A stretch of DNA of 8,896 nucleotides from Nitrososphaeraceae archaeon (GCA_029240395.1 JAREAJ010000032.1:1-8896); one strand, 5' to 3'; shown: positions 1-6,886, numbered from the stretch's first letter. Numbers and translations are program-made. The notes: a model not told the origin generated them from the sequence alone.

Positions 1-972
1 AAGGCCTAAGAGAATTCTCTCAACGCCTGCTGCTGCACCTACTGCGCCCATATCCTTCCTTCCAAATAATTCGGTCAACGTGTCATAGCGTCCTCCCCCC
101 GCTAGTGCTCCAACTTTAGTCTGCTGATCGAACACCTCAAATACTATTCCAGAGTAATAGTCCAGACCTCTGACCATACCGAGGTTAATCAATGTCTTTT
201 CGACCCGTCGAGATTTTAAATCATCCATTAGCTCGACCATTGTCTCCCAGCTGTTTAATTTCACTACCTCCCCTATGTTGCCTATCTCCTGTGGGTCTCC
301 TCTCAGGCTGGAGAACGAAATTATTCTATCCAAAGTTGATCTGTTAATTTTGCTTCCGTATTCCTTGATGATAGCCGGCGGTCCCTTTTTTTGAACCTTA
401 TCCATTATTCTGAAAATCTCAGAAATGAAGTCCTTGTCTGAAATTTGCAGCGTTTTTGCTACAAACTCTTCAACGAGTAGGCGGTGGTTTAACTCGATGG
501 CAATGTCTAACCCGAGTTTTCTTAGAAATACATACATGAATTCGAGCACTTCTAACTCTGAGACAGTACTTCTTGGGCCGTAAACTTCCACATTACATTG
601 ATGGAAATATCTGTACCTGCCCGCCTGGGGCTCGTCGTATCTCCATACTCCTCCGAAAGAACCTATCTTGACAGGTAGCTTTAGGTCTCTCCGTCGTGTT
701 ACAAATCTGGTCAACCCTACGGTGAGATCGAATCTTAGTCCGATGTTTCTGCCTCCTTTATCAGTCATGGCGTAGATTTCATCTGAGATAGCTGGTCCTC
801 CCTTCGCCTCAAGAGTTTCTACTGTTTCGAGAGTAGATGGTTCCATTAAGGTGAAGTTGAATAATCGGGCTGACTCGATGAACTTTTCCCGCACATGATT
901 TATTCTCTCGAACTCTTCAGAGTCTATATCTCTCATTCCGCGAGGAAGTCCTAAATTCACAACATCAACCAT
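1..972 (-). CDS. hisS: Histidyl-tRNA synthetase (partial, C-terminus beyond window)
   Basis: Class II aminoacyl-tRNA synthetase that charges tRNA-His in the cytoplasm. I translated it from the minus strand: it opens MVDVVNLGLPRGMRDID and stays open for about 324 codons to the window edge. Seen along the protein: the class II motif 1 region with RFDLT near residue 80, motif 2 (WRYDEPQAGRYRYFHQ, about 110-125), the HisRS-specific histidine loop MVRGLDYYSG (about 266-275), and GGGRYD followed by the motif 3 arginine in GVERIL (about 292-320). These cover the whole catalytic core. Archaeal HisRS is usually about 420-430 residues, so roughly 100 residues, the anticodon-binding domain, lie outside the window. 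The ATG at 972 is chosen because the family begins just before the LPRGMRD segment. It is divergent from archease. No frameshift was seen. Confidence 0.96.
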   Translation of the reverse strand, partial: MVDVVNLGLPRGMRDIDSEEFERINHVREKFIESARLFNFTLMEPSTLETVETLEAKGGPAISDEIYAMTDKGGRNIGLRFDLTVGLTRFVTRRRDLKLPVKIGSFGGVWRYDEPQAGRYRYFHQCNVEVYGPRSTVSELEVLEFMYVFLRKLGLDIAIELNHRLLVEEFVAKTLQISDKDFISEIFRIMDKVQKKGPPAIIKEYGSKINRSTLDRIISFSSLRGDPQEIGNIGEVVKLNSWETMVELMDDLKSRRVEKTLINLGMVRGLDYYSGIVFEVFDQQTKVGALAGGGRYDTLTELFGRKDMGAVGAAAGVERILLGL

Positions 973-978
973 CAAAGG

Positions 979-988
979 TTATAATTTA
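979..988 (+). promoter_or_regulatory. TATA-like box for archease
   Basis: The AT-rich block TTATAATTTA lies about 50 bases before the archease ATG in the 60-base divergent gap. An archaeal start site about 25 bases downstream would fall near 1008-1010, leaving a leader of roughly 23 nt without a clear Shine-Dalgarno motif. For hisS on the other strand, this block is too close to the ATG to act as its TATA box; TATTG near 1003-1012 is a weaker candidate. Assigned on position and composition only. Confidence 0.33.
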
Positions 989-1032
989 GATTTTGCTCTT
1001 CAATACAATAGGTCGGTCCGTTCAAAATAGAG

Positions 1033-1464
1033 ATGTATAAGAATGATTTTAGGTATATTGACCATGTAAGCGACGTAATGGTCGAGGCCTTCGGGTCGAG
1101 TTTAAGTCAGGCATTTGAACAGTCCGCTAGGGCGCTCACTAATATCATGTGTGATGTATCAAGAGTAGATCCCCAAAAGAGCATAACCGTTGAGATATCG
1201 GGCTTCGATAAAAAGAGCCTTCTCTATAACTGGCTAGAGAGCGTTTTATTGTCACTTCTGGTTGATAATCTTGCTTTAGCGGAATTCAATATCAAGATAA
1301 GAAAGTCCAACGGAGTCTTCCAATTACATGGAGTATGCAAAGGTGAACAGTTTTTACGCGACAAACACAATTACAAAGTTGAAGTTAAGGCTATAACCTA
1401 CCATGAAATGAAGATATTACGTAGAAGGGACAAGTGGACTATACGTTTTATAGTTGATCTATAG
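1033..1464 (+). CDS. Archease, tRNA ligase (RtcB) activator
   Basis: A 143-residue protein of full archease length. The N-terminal segment FRYIDHVSDVMVEAFG matches the family pattern, in which a His-x-x-Asp near the start supplies a metal ligand (H11 and D14 here; the usual HTAD is HVSD). The LLYNWLESVLL helix near residues 63-73 matches the family's conserved Trp-Leu segment. The C-terminus VKAITYHEMKI...FIVDL ends on the expected Asp-Leu/Ile, whose Asp is also a conserved ligand. Archease binds metal and helps guanylylate RtcB, the ligase that joins tRNA exons after splicing, and so increases its turnover. It is a single gene, divergent from hisS, ending in a T-rich tract. An intron-containing tRNA in the same window is the kind of substrate it serves. 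Confidence 0.93.
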   Translation: MYKNDFRYIDHVSDVMVEAFGSSLSQAFEQSARALTNIMCDVSRVDPQKSITVEISGFDKKSLLYNWLESVLLSLLVDNLALAEFNIKIRKSNGVFQLHGVCKGEQFLRDKHNYKVEVKAITYHEMKILRRRDKWTIRFIVDL

Positions 1465-1470
1465 TCCAAC

Positions 1471-1483
1471 CTTTGTTTTTGTT
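1471..1483 (+). terminator. T-rich tract after archease, possible archaeal terminator
   Basis: Six bases beyond the archease stop the plus strand reads CTTTGTTTTTGTT. Archaeal RNA polymerase commonly stops at such T-rich runs without needing a hairpin. Position and composition support the call; nothing else tests it. Confidence 0.35.
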
Positions 1484-1488
1484 AGGTG

Positions 1489-1559
1489 TGCCGTGGTGGC
1501 AACTCAGAGTGCTCATTTTGAGCTTGATCCGCCCGTCTGCTGCTCGGATAAAGCAGGCG
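1489..1559 (+). other. Three consecutive small inverted repeats between archease and thioredoxin
   Basis: Three hairpins can be drawn in a row. TGCC/GGCA (1489-1492 and 1498-1501) has a 5-base loop. GCTCA/TGAGC (1511-1515 and 1519-1523) has a 3-base loop. CGTCTGCT/AGCAGGCG (1534-1541 and 1552-1559) has an 8-bp stem with one G-U pair and a 10-base loop. The segment is more GC-rich than the thioredoxin promoter that follows it. It could be the structured 3' end of the archease transcript or a small RNA. No tRNA T-arm, clear box C/D pair or ACA tail was found, so no RNA family is assigned. Confidence 0.3.
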
Positions 1560-1578
1560 CAGCTTTAACTATAAATTC

Positions 1579-1587
1579 TTATATATT
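1579..1587 (+). promoter_or_regulatory. TATA box for thioredoxin
   Basis: TTATATATT is centred about 29 bases before the thioredoxin ATG. With usual archaeal spacing transcription would begin within a few bases of the start codon, giving a leaderless or nearly leaderless mRNA. The GGGGG run just before the ATG would then be mostly untranscribed or too close to act as a Shine-Dalgarno motif. Confidence 0.5.
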
Positions 1588-1611
1588 AATTCCCACTAAA
1601 AAGGGGGTAGC

Positions 1612-1962
1612 ATGGGTGACAATGAAAAGACAACCATCAGCGGTAGTCAATTGCTTGAACTTTCAGAAAGAAACTTCGATGATACCGTTTCGGGAGATAG
1701 ACCCGTACTTGTTGACTTTTGGGCAACGTGGTGTGGCCCCTGCCAGTTTATGCTCCCTATCTTTGATAAGCTAGCGAAGAAATATGGTCAAAAGGTAACA
1801 TTTGGAAGACTTAATGTGGATGATAACCAGGGGATAGCAATGAGATTTGACGTATATGCAATCCCAACATTTATTGTCTTTGTTAATGGAAAAGCAATAG
1901 ATAGGGCTGTGGGCGCCGTAGGTGAAAAGGGACTGGAAGGACTTCTACAGAAATATCAATAA
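1612..1962 (+). CDS. Thioredoxin
   Basis: A 116-residue single-domain thioredoxin. The redox-active motif is FWATWCGPC with cysteines at 41 and 44, and the conserved cis-proline lies in AIPTF (Pro85). The family's Asp-Phe strand (LVDFWA) and the Gly-containing C-terminal helix region (VGAVGEKGLEGLL) are also present. It reduces disulfides in cytoplasmic client proteins, with electrons normally supplied by a thioredoxin reductase that is not in this window. There is no signal peptide or membrane segment. The short N-terminal extension of about 10 polar residues before SGSQLLEL is unremarkable. The ATG at 1612 is favoured by the TATA box 29 bases upstream. The gene is transcribed alone and converges on infB, whose stop codon is 54 bases away. 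Confidence 0.95.
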   Translation: MGDNEKTTISGSQLLELSERNFDDTVSGDRPVLVDFWATWCGPCQFMLPIFDKLAKKYGQKVTFGRLNVDDNQGIAMRFDVYAIPTFIVFVNGKAIDRAVGAVGEKGLEGLLQKYQ

Positions 1963-2016
1963 ATCATGTGCATTAGTCAGTCATCTAAACAGATCTCGCG
2001 GCGGCTAAGTAGCATC

Positions 2017-3804
2017 CTAAATATATGCGTATGATGGATCTTTTCTTCTCTTAATGCTGACGATTGTGTTTAGGATGTCTTTTTCCTCCTGCCCAAGCCG
2101 GTAGTAAAACCGTTCTAGCAACAACTTCGCCTCCTTGCTCCCTAAGTCTGTGTAAAAGATGTCTCCTTCGTTGACCTGCCTACCGACCGAAATCTCCTTT
2201 ATCGAGACGGCCACTTGTTCTCCCTTCCCGGCTTCTTCTATCGGCTTTCCGTTTTCCTGGATTTGATGTATCGTACCAATCTTCTTTCCATCTTCGTTTA
2301 GTACGTTTACTTTTTGACGCAGCTTGCCTATCTGGATCTCGGCTCCAAAAACTGCTGGGTAATTCCTCCTGAATATAAAACCTTTCATGAATTGAAACTT
2401 GCAGATGGGTGGAATCTCATTGAATAGAATAGAATCCTCATGTTCCTTCTGATACTCAACCCATTCTGTGTAACTTCTTACAAGGTTGTAAATGATATTT
2501 TCACTAAAAATCGGGATTGTCCTTTCCTGAGCCTCTCTTTTTGCCTCATCTAGAATTTTTGTGTTAAAACCCAATACTACACCTAAATACCTATTTTTCT
2601 CTTTAACCGCCGCAGCTGCCAGGATGTCTCTTCTGGTAATATGTCCTATGTCTGCTTTCTGAATAGGGACATTTGCTTTTTTCAGCATATCTCTGATGGC
2701 TTCAAGTGAACCTATCGTGTCACAGCGTAATATTACACCGTTTGTGTTCGTGTCTGTAACTATTGCGTTTCTAATCTCGTCTTCTACGATCGACCGAAGA
2801 CTGGGCTCCTGATCTTTGTCATCCAAAACATACAGCGGACTTCCAGCGAGGACGCCCTCCAGGTCAGGGGAGGTCACCTTTATTCCTGCTGCCGACATTA
2901 CTTCGCTGACGGGTTTAAACTTATCTCGAGGATCCCTCATTTCATCAAGTGGTTTTGGAAGAAGCAATGCCTTTACCTTTGTAGTAACGGCCTTGTCTCT
3001 CTTTGCGACCAAAATCATATCACCTACCTTTAAAACTCCTTCTATGAGTACTAAATTTGCGGAGGGGCCTAGCCCTATCTCCTCCTTTACCTCCAGCACG
3101 ATACCTCGACCGGGACCATCTTTCCTTTCTAGTCTCCTAGACATGAATTGCTGAGATAGCCCGACAACAACTGCGAGCAGCTCTGGGACGCCAATATTTT
3201 TAGCGGCACTTACGGGAACAATTGCCACCTCTTTGGTGAAATCCTTGACACGCCAAAACCCCTCTGAATTGTAACCCAGTCTCGAAAGAGACCCGACAAT
3301 ATTATAAATTTTCTCGTCCAGCATGCTAGTAATTGAAAGATCCTGTTCTTTCACCTGCTCCGTGACAAATTGCGAGTTTGAATGTCGCCAACCAGGGATC
3401 ATGTCGATCTTGTTAAGGGCGACAACAAATGGAACCCTCCGTTTCTTCAATATTTCCATGCTCTCGTACGTTTGGGGCTCAAAACCCTTGTTAACGTCTG
3501 CTACAAGTATGGCTATGTCTGCCGCAGAACCGCCGCGGCTTCTAAGATTCGCAAAGACTTCGTGGCCGGGCGTGTCTATTACCAACAGGCCCGGAATTGG
3601 AGATTCTGACTTTGCAAGCTTTTCGTAGAGATGACCAGTTAGCGTCTTTATCGTATCAATTGGAAAAATGCTCGCACCAATGTGCTGCGTGATGCCCCCG
3701 GCCTCCCGACTTTGAACTCCGGTACCCCGGATAGTGTCTAGCAAAGAAGTTTTGCCAGAATCTACATGACCCAATACGACTAAAATCGGTTGGCGTAGTT
3801 TCAC
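2017..3804 (-). CDS. infB: Translation initiation factor aIF5B (IF2 homologue)
   Basis: A 595-residue GTPase that promotes ribosomal subunit joining and initiator tRNA placement. G-motifs are in order: G1 GHVDSGKT (12-19), G3 DTPGH (77-81), G4 NKID (131-134) and G5 SA (199-200). The beta-barrel domain II with GRGIVLEVKEE follows, then the domain III/IV region ending in the KRRKDPSYAYI tail. Length is normal for archaeal IF5B, and no intein interrupts the G1 region, a site where some archaea carry one. The start is GTG at 3804, directly abutting the TAA stop of ndk (TAAGTG), so translation is probably coupled to ndk. It is the last gene of the rpl7ae-rps28e-rpl24e-ndk-infB cluster. Confidence 0.96.
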   Translation of the reverse strand: MKLRQPILVVLGHVDSGKTSLLDTIRGTGVQSREAGGITQHIGASIFPIDTIKTLTGHLYEKLAKSESPIPGLLVIDTPGHEVFANLRSRGGSAADIAILVADVNKGFEPQTYESMEILKKRRVPFVVALNKIDMIPGWRHSNSQFVTEQVKEQDLSITSMLDEKIYNIVGSLSRLGYNSEGFWRVKDFTKEVAIVPVSAAKNIGVPELLAVVVGLSQQFMSRRLERKDGPGRGIVLEVKEEIGLGPSANLVLIEGVLKVGDMILVAKRDKAVTTKVKALLLPKPLDEMRDPRDKFKPVSEVMSAAGIKVTSPDLEGVLAGSPLYVLDDKDQEPSLRSIVEDEIRNAIVTDTNTNGVILRCDTIGSLEAIRDMLKKANVPIQKADIGHITRRDILAAAAVKEKNRYLGVVLGFNTKILDEAKREAQERTIPIFSENIIYNLVRSYTEWVEYQKEHEDSILFNEIPPICKFQFMKGFIFRRNYPAVFGAEIQIGKLRQKVNVLNEDGKKIGTIHQIQENGKPIEEAGKGEQVAVSIKEISVGRQVNEGDIFYTDLGSKEAKLLLERFYYRLGQEEKDILNTIVSIKRRKDPSYAYI

Positions 3805-4215
3805 TTAGGAACGACTAAAAATGACTCGTGACTCTTTTATGAAGCTTTCAGGAGAATCCGATGCATGAATTACATTTTCTGTGAGCCCTAGTCCGTAATC
3901 GCCTCTTATCGTTCCAGCAGCGGCCTCAAATGATTTTGTAGCCCCAGTCATGAGTCTGACAGTATTGATAGCATGGTCACCCTCTAAAATGCAAGCAATC
4001 GCTGGGCCGGACGAAATGAAAGAGACTAATTCCTCAAAAAAAGGCTTTCCTTTATGCACAGAATAGAATTCATCCGCCTCCTTAGGAGAAAATACAAGTA
4101 GACGTAAATCCATCATCCTCAATCCTTTGTCTTCGAACCTGCTGATGATCTTACCTACTAATTTTCGTCTTATTCCGTCGGGCTTGATAACTATGAGGGT
4201 CTGTTCACTCGCCAA
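3805..4215 (-). CDS. ndk: Nucleoside diphosphate kinase
   Basis: A 136-residue enzyme that moves the gamma phosphate from ATP to other nucleoside diphosphates through a phosphohistidine. Visible landmarks: KPDG (Lys11), the GTIRGDYG loop (101-108), and the active-site histidine His117 in NVIHASDSPES. Length is at the short end for the family, which is usual for archaeal forms. The start is TTG at 4215: the peptide from here (MASEQTLIVIKPDG) has the normal family N-terminus, and TGAGG (minus strand, 4226-4230) lies about 10 bases upstream as a Shine-Dalgarno motif. It starts 4 bases after the rpl24e stop and its own stop touches infB. GTP made by Ndk is what aIF5B consumes, a plausible reason for their long-conserved linkage. 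Confidence 0.95.
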   Translation of the reverse strand: MASEQTLIVIKPDGIRRKLVGKIISRFEDKGLRMMDLRLLVFSPKEADEFYSVHKGKPFFEELVSFISSGPAIACILEGDHAINTVRLMTGATKSFEAAAGTIRGDYGLGLTENVIHASDSPESFIKESRVIFSRS

Positions 4216-4219
4216 ATTT

Positions 4220-4432
4220 TTATTTCCTCACCCGTACTCCGCCTTTCACATACTTGCTTGTCCACTTCAGTTTGCGTGGATCCCGCTTTAATACCCTCAG
4301 GTTCTTCCTGCATTTATTAGAACATGTCCACTGCACCGATCCGTCATTTTTGGCTAACATAGTTCCACGCCCCATGGAAACCAATTTGCCGCAGAAAAAA
4401 CAATTGCGTAAGGAAGAGGGGGCCTTGCTCAA
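4220..4432 (-). CDS. rpl24e: 50S ribosomal protein L24e
   Basis: A 70-residue zinc-ribbon ribosomal protein of the large subunit. Four cysteines form the zinc site: C11 and C14 in NCFFCGK, C37 and C41 in WTCSNKC. The middle MGRGTMLAKNDG and the basic tail LKRDPRKLKWTSKYVKGG match the eukaryotic/archaeal L24e family. The start is TTG at 4432, about 10 bases after AGGTG on the minus strand, which pairs with the 16S rRNA 3' end. No in-frame ATG would preserve the first cysteine pair. It follows rps28e after a 34-base gap and runs straight into ndk. Confidence 0.94.
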   Translation of the reverse strand: MSKAPSSLRNCFFCGKLVSMGRGTMLAKNDGSVQWTCSNKCRKNLRVLKRDPRKLKWTSKYVKGGVRVRK

Positions 4433-4466
4433 GACTTTTATACACCTACAGGAGTTCGGGAGAATC

Positions 4467-4682
4467 TCACTTTATCTTCCGGGCCTCTCGCTCGGTTTCT
4501 CGTAACATGAGGATGTCATTCATCTTGATAGCCCCTTTCACATTTCGAGTAAGTATGCGACCTTTATCTTTTCCTTCTAGGACTCTGACTCGCACTTGAA
4601 TTACCTCTCCGGCTATTCCCGTTCTTCCGACAATCTGAATAACCTCAGCGGGAGTAACTTTTTCATCAACGTTCCTGCTCAT
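4467..4682 (-). CDS. rps28e: 30S ribosomal protein S28e
   Basis: A 71-residue small-subunit protein with an OB-like fold. It carries the family's [17 protein letters not shown] strand region (about 21-37) and the near-invariant C-terminal signature [10 protein letters not shown] (62-71). The ATG at 4682 is preceded by AGAGG on the minus strand as a Shine-Dalgarno motif. It lies 14 bases after rpl7ae. This pairing with L7Ae and L24e is archaeal; bacteria have none of the three genes in this form. Confidence 0.95.
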   Translation of the reverse strand: MSRNVDEKVTPAEVIQIVGRTGIAGEVIQVRVRVLEGKDKGRILTRNVKGAIKMNDILMLRETEREARKIK

Positions 4683-4696
4683 TTATTCTTCCTCTG

Positions 4697-5077
4697 TCAG
4701 TCCTTCTTCTTCATAGCGGGAGCGATCGAGGTAACGACCTGCTCTATTATGGATTGCGCTTCGCCAGAATCTACAATGGTCGCAGCCGCAGAACCGACAT
4801 CAATTCCTAGAGCCGCGCCAAGCTGCTGCTTGCTGGGAACAAACACATATGACGCATCACGTTCTTCGCATAGAATCGGTAGGTGAGCGACGACTTCAGG
4901 GGGCTCTACATCTTCAGCGATGACAACTAACTTGCTTGTGCCGCGCTCGATTGCTTTTGTAGTTTCATTTGTCCCTTTTCGAACTTTGCCGCTCTGTTTC
5001 GCCAATCGTACGGCCTCGTAAATTGCATTCACCAGATCTCTTGGAGTTTCGAATTTAACATAATACGGTTTACTCAT
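4697..5077 (-). CDS. rpl7ae: 50S ribosomal protein L7Ae, kink-turn RNA-binding protein
   Basis: A 126-residue member of the L7Ae/L30e family. The RNA-contact segment KGTNETTKAIERG (34-46) and the VIAEDVEPPEVVAHLP segment (52-67) are typical. In archaea this protein is a ribosomal subunit and also a core part of box C/D and H/ACA RNPs and of RNase P, through kink-turn recognition. It is the first gene of the cluster. The ATG at 5077 follows a GGGTGAT Shine-Dalgarno motif (minus strand, 5088-5094) by about 11 bases. That motif lies inside a possible kink-turn in the leader, which would allow the protein to limit its own synthesis. Confidence 0.96.
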   Translation of the reverse strand: MSKPYYVKFETPRDLVNAIYEAVRLAKQSGKVRKGTNETTKAIERGTSKLVVIAEDVEPPEVVAHLPILCEERDASYVFVPSKQQLGAALGIDVGSAAATIVDSGEAQSIIEQVVTSIAPAMKKKD

Positions 5078-5087
5078 TATTTATTAT

Positions 5088-5107
5088 ATCACCCATCGGG
5101 ATCATCC
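5088..5107 (-). promoter_or_regulatory. Possible kink-turn in the rpl7ae leader overlapping the Shine-Dalgarno motif
   Basis: On the minus strand the leader reads GGATGATCCCGATGGGTGAT just upstream of rpl7ae. It can fold as CCC/GGG closing a GAU loop, with U-U, A-G and G-A pairs stacked below (U5101/U5091, A5102/G5090, G5103/A5089) and an unpaired U5104. This is the order of non-Watson-Crick pairs in a box C/D-type kink-turn, the ligand of L7Ae. The GGGUGA strand is also the Shine-Dalgarno motif. Weak point: the outer (canonical) stem is poor, with one G-U pair and then A-A. L7Ae control of its own mRNA through a leader kink-turn has been reported in Sulfolobus. The fold here is inferred by hand. 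Confidence 0.38.
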
Positions 5108-5133
5108 TTTGTTCATTCTATGAAATAATAAGC

Positions 5134-5143
5134 GTATTAAAAG
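5134..5143 (-). promoter_or_regulatory. TATA-like box for the rpl7ae cluster
   Basis: CTTTTAATAC on the minus strand is centred about 61 bases before the rpl7ae ATG. A start site 25 bases on would give a leader of about 36 nt, long enough to contain the Shine-Dalgarno motif and the possible kink-turn. Read-through from glmM upstream on the same strand cannot be excluded. Confidence 0.35.
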
Positions 5144-5234
5144 TGTTGTCTATGGTCATTCAGCTCCGACACAGAGAGACGATTGCGGTATACTATGAAC
5201 AATTTGAGACTAATATATCAGCCCTTGTTAGAAA

Positions 5235-6617
5235 TCAACGAGCAGTCATCAATTCCTTCCTTATCAGACGAATATACTCATCGAGTTTAGACTCTAGTAA
5301 ATTTTTGTCTGTAGATTCCGCATAAAGACGTATTATCGGCTCAGTTCCACTTGGTCTTGCCATTATCCAAGTTTCTTCGTCTATCCAAACCTTTACGCCG
5401 TCGAGGGTTTCGATATTTCGGGGGCTGCCGTGTCCCAGGATTTTATTTAAGACTCTAGATGCCATCTCTTTATTAGGACAAAGAAATTTAGATTTGAATT
5501 GAAAAATCCTCGGAAGTGTGCTCATAAGACTCGAAAAGCTATCTCTTGGATTGGAAGCCAACATCTCTAAAACCAAAGCGGTTGCCATGGCGCCATCTCT
5601 GACTTCATTCAGCATCCCGTACATGAAGCCTCCATTTTCTTCCATCCCGATAATGGATTTCCGTTTTACCATTTCCCTTGATACCTCTACGCTTCCAACT
5701 TTGGTAAAGACAACGCTGGCATTTACTTCCTTGGCCACAAGCGGAACGGCGAGTGTGGTATTTATTGGACAAACTATCTCTCTTTTATGATTCCTTGAAT
5801 TTAGTAGGAATCTTGCCAAGAGTGCTCCCAACCTGTCGCCAGGGTAAGCCACTCCCCTTTCATCGCAAAATATGCTGCGATCACCGTCGCCGTCATAAGC
5901 CACCCCAAGATCAGAGCCCGAAGCAGTTATTGCCTTCGATAAGTACGTTAGATTGTCAATTGTGGGTTCTGGGCCTCGACCTGGAAAATCTCCATCTACA
6001 TTACAGTTGATTGCCAGTACCTTAGACCCAAGCATTTTTGCCAAAACCGAACCAACAGGTCCCTGAACGCCGTTCCCTCCATCCACAACTATTTTGAGTC
6101 CACGACTGCGAATTCTTTCGGCATCAACTTGAGCCTGGAGGGCGTCCACATAGGTCTCGATCAAGTTTTCCTTGGTGAACCGACTTCCTATAGATGCACT
6201 CTCAGAAGATTTTTGCGCGTAATAAATTTCCTGTACCTTCAGCTCGTCCTCCCTCGAGATTTCGACTCCATCCATAGCCACTGGCTTAATTCCGTTGTAC
6301 TCGGGAGGGTTATGGGATGCAGTGATCATAGATCCTCCACTAAAGTTACCGGTCTTGACAGCATACTGAAGGCAGGGGGTAGGAACCGTGCCAGCAACAC
6401 TCACATTCCGCCCTTCGGATCTAAGCGCCGAGCATACTATTCTAGATATTATGGGACTTGAATTCCTTCCATCATAACCCACCAGTAAAGGTCCTTGGGG
6501 GAAATAGTGTGCGAGGGATGTCGATAGACGAATAATTTTTTCAGGCGTTAGGTTTTCTTCAAATATCCCTCTAACTCCATTTGTCCCAAATAGATTTTCA
6601 TTGCTTTGGCCGTTCAT
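5235..6617 (-). CDS. Phosphoglucosamine / phosphomannomutase family protein
   Basis: An alpha-D-phosphohexomutase of 460 residues from the chosen start. It has all four active-site elements: the phosphoserine loop TASHNPPEYNG (Ser101), the magnesium loop DGDGDR (Asp242, 244, 246), the sugar-binding EENGG (326-330), and the phosphate-binding RPSGTEP (421-427). Such enzymes interconvert hexose 6- and 1-phosphates. Archaeal members act on glucosamine and/or mannose phosphates for UDP-GlcNAc or GDP-mannose, feeding glycoprotein and surface glycan synthesis; sequence alone does not fix which. The frame opens earlier at a TTG (6653), but ATG 6617 is preferred: it starts MNGQSNENLFGTNGVRG, a normal family N-terminus, and a TATA-like box overlaps the upstream TTG. 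The stop lies 157 bases before the rpl7ae ATG. Confidence 0.92.
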   Translation of the reverse strand: MNGQSNENLFGTNGVRGIFEENLTPEKIIRLSTSLAHYFPQGPLLVGYDGRNSSPIISRIVCSALRSEGRNVSVAGTVPTPCLQYAVKTGNFSGGSMITASHNPPEYNGIKPVAMDGVEISREDELKVQEIYYAQKSSESASIGSRFTKENLIETYVDALQAQVDAERIRSRGLKIVVDGGNGVQGPVGSVLAKMLGSKVLAINCNVDGDFPGRGPEPTIDNLTYLSKAITASGSDLGVAYDGDGDRSIFCDERGVAYPGDRLGALLARFLLNSRNHKREIVCPINTTLAVPLVAKEVNASVVFTKVGSVEVSREMVKRKSIIGMEENGGFMYGMLNEVRDGAMATALVLEMLASNPRDSFSSLMSTLPRIFQFKSKFLCPNKEMASRVLNKILGHGSPRNIETLDGVKVWIDEETWIMARPSGTEPIIRLYAESTDKNLLESKLDEYIRLIRKELMTAR

Positions 6618-6648
6618 TTGCAATTGTCCTATCAAGGAGTGTGAAGAG

Positions 6649-6657
6649 TACAATTAA
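6649..6657 (-). promoter_or_regulatory. TATA-like box for the phosphohexomutase gene
   Basis: TTAATTGTA on the minus strand is centred about 36 bases before ATG 6617, implying a leader near 10 nt. It overlaps the alternative TTG codon at 6653, an argument for the downstream ATG. Supported by position and composition only. Confidence 0.3.
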
Positions 6658-6740
6658 TCCTCTTCGCCTGAACCACGTAAGTCCACATCTCATCTATTCT
6701 GTAGAGGAAGCACGATTAGAGTCGGCGGTTCCAACAATAG

Positions 6741-6750
6741 ATAAATGTAT
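6741..6750 (+). promoter_or_regulatory. TATA-like box for tRNA-Leu
   Basis: ATAAATGTAT is centred about 36 bases before the first tRNA base, which would place the transcript start about 10 bases upstream of the mature 5' end. A second AT-rich block, CTATAGTTAC at 6755-6764, is too close to serve unless the spacing is unusual. Confidence 0.27.
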
Positions 6751-6813
6751 GAACTATAGTTACAAGATCGGGTCAGGAATGCGGGGGTCGCCAAGCCCGG
6801 TCAACGGCGCAGG

Positions 6814-6843
6814 TCCTTTCGTGCATATAAGAAAAGGTGCGAG
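6814..6843 (+). other. Non-canonical tRNA intron, 30 nt, between positions 30 and 31
   Basis: A clear bulge-helix-bulge surrounds this intron. The 4-bp central helix is CGCA (6808-6811) with TGCG (6838-6841). The 3-base bulges are GG|T (6812-6814) and AG|G (6842-6844). The inner helix is CCTTT (6815-6819) with AAAGG (6833-6837), closing a 13-base loop. This is what the archaeal splicing endonuclease cuts. A one-base shift of both cuts gives the same product, but only this frame fits the bulge rule. The outer helix is short (G6807-C6845, G6806-U6846), and the central helix borrows C25 from the D-stem. Confidence 0.85.
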
Positions 6844-6851
6844 GCTTAGAA

Positions 6852-6886
6852 AGAACGGGCAAATCAAGCCGGCTGAATTCCTATAA
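6852..6886 (+). other. Second tRNA intron, 35 nt, in the anticodon loop
   Basis: Excision is required to bring CCCTG (6887-6891) next to the anticodon loop and pair it with CAGGG. Because AA occurs at both ends, cuts at 6850-6884, 6851-6885 (the classic 37/38 site) or 6852-6886 give the same tRNA. The best fold favours the last: TAG (6847-6849) pairs with CTA (6881-6883), AA|A (6850-6852) is bulged, and GAA (6853-6855) pairs with TTC (6878-6880); inside, GGC/GCC (6858-6860, 6868-6870) closes a 7-base loop. This is a relaxed bulge-helix-bulge with only 3 bp in the central helix. The exact boundary is uncertain by up to two bases. Confidence 0.75.

Noticed and set aside
1481..1565. tRNA-like gene between archease and thioredoxin
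   Set aside because: The three-hairpin layout recalls a cloverleaf, but there is no T-loop (TTCGA), no acceptor pairing and no D-loop GG in place.
3745..3771. Possible intein at the aIF5B P-loop
   Set aside because: The G1 motif GHVDSGKTSLLD is uninterrupted and the protein has normal length.
6618..6653. 12-codon N-terminal extension of the phosphohexomutase from TTG 6653
   Set aside because: The extension is not typical of the family, a TATA-like box overlaps the TTG, and ATG 6617 gives a standard N-terminus.
6658..6708. TCCTCT/AGAGGA inverted repeat upstream of the phosphohexomutase gene
   Set aside because: Six bases with a 39-base spacer is expected by chance in a gap of this size.
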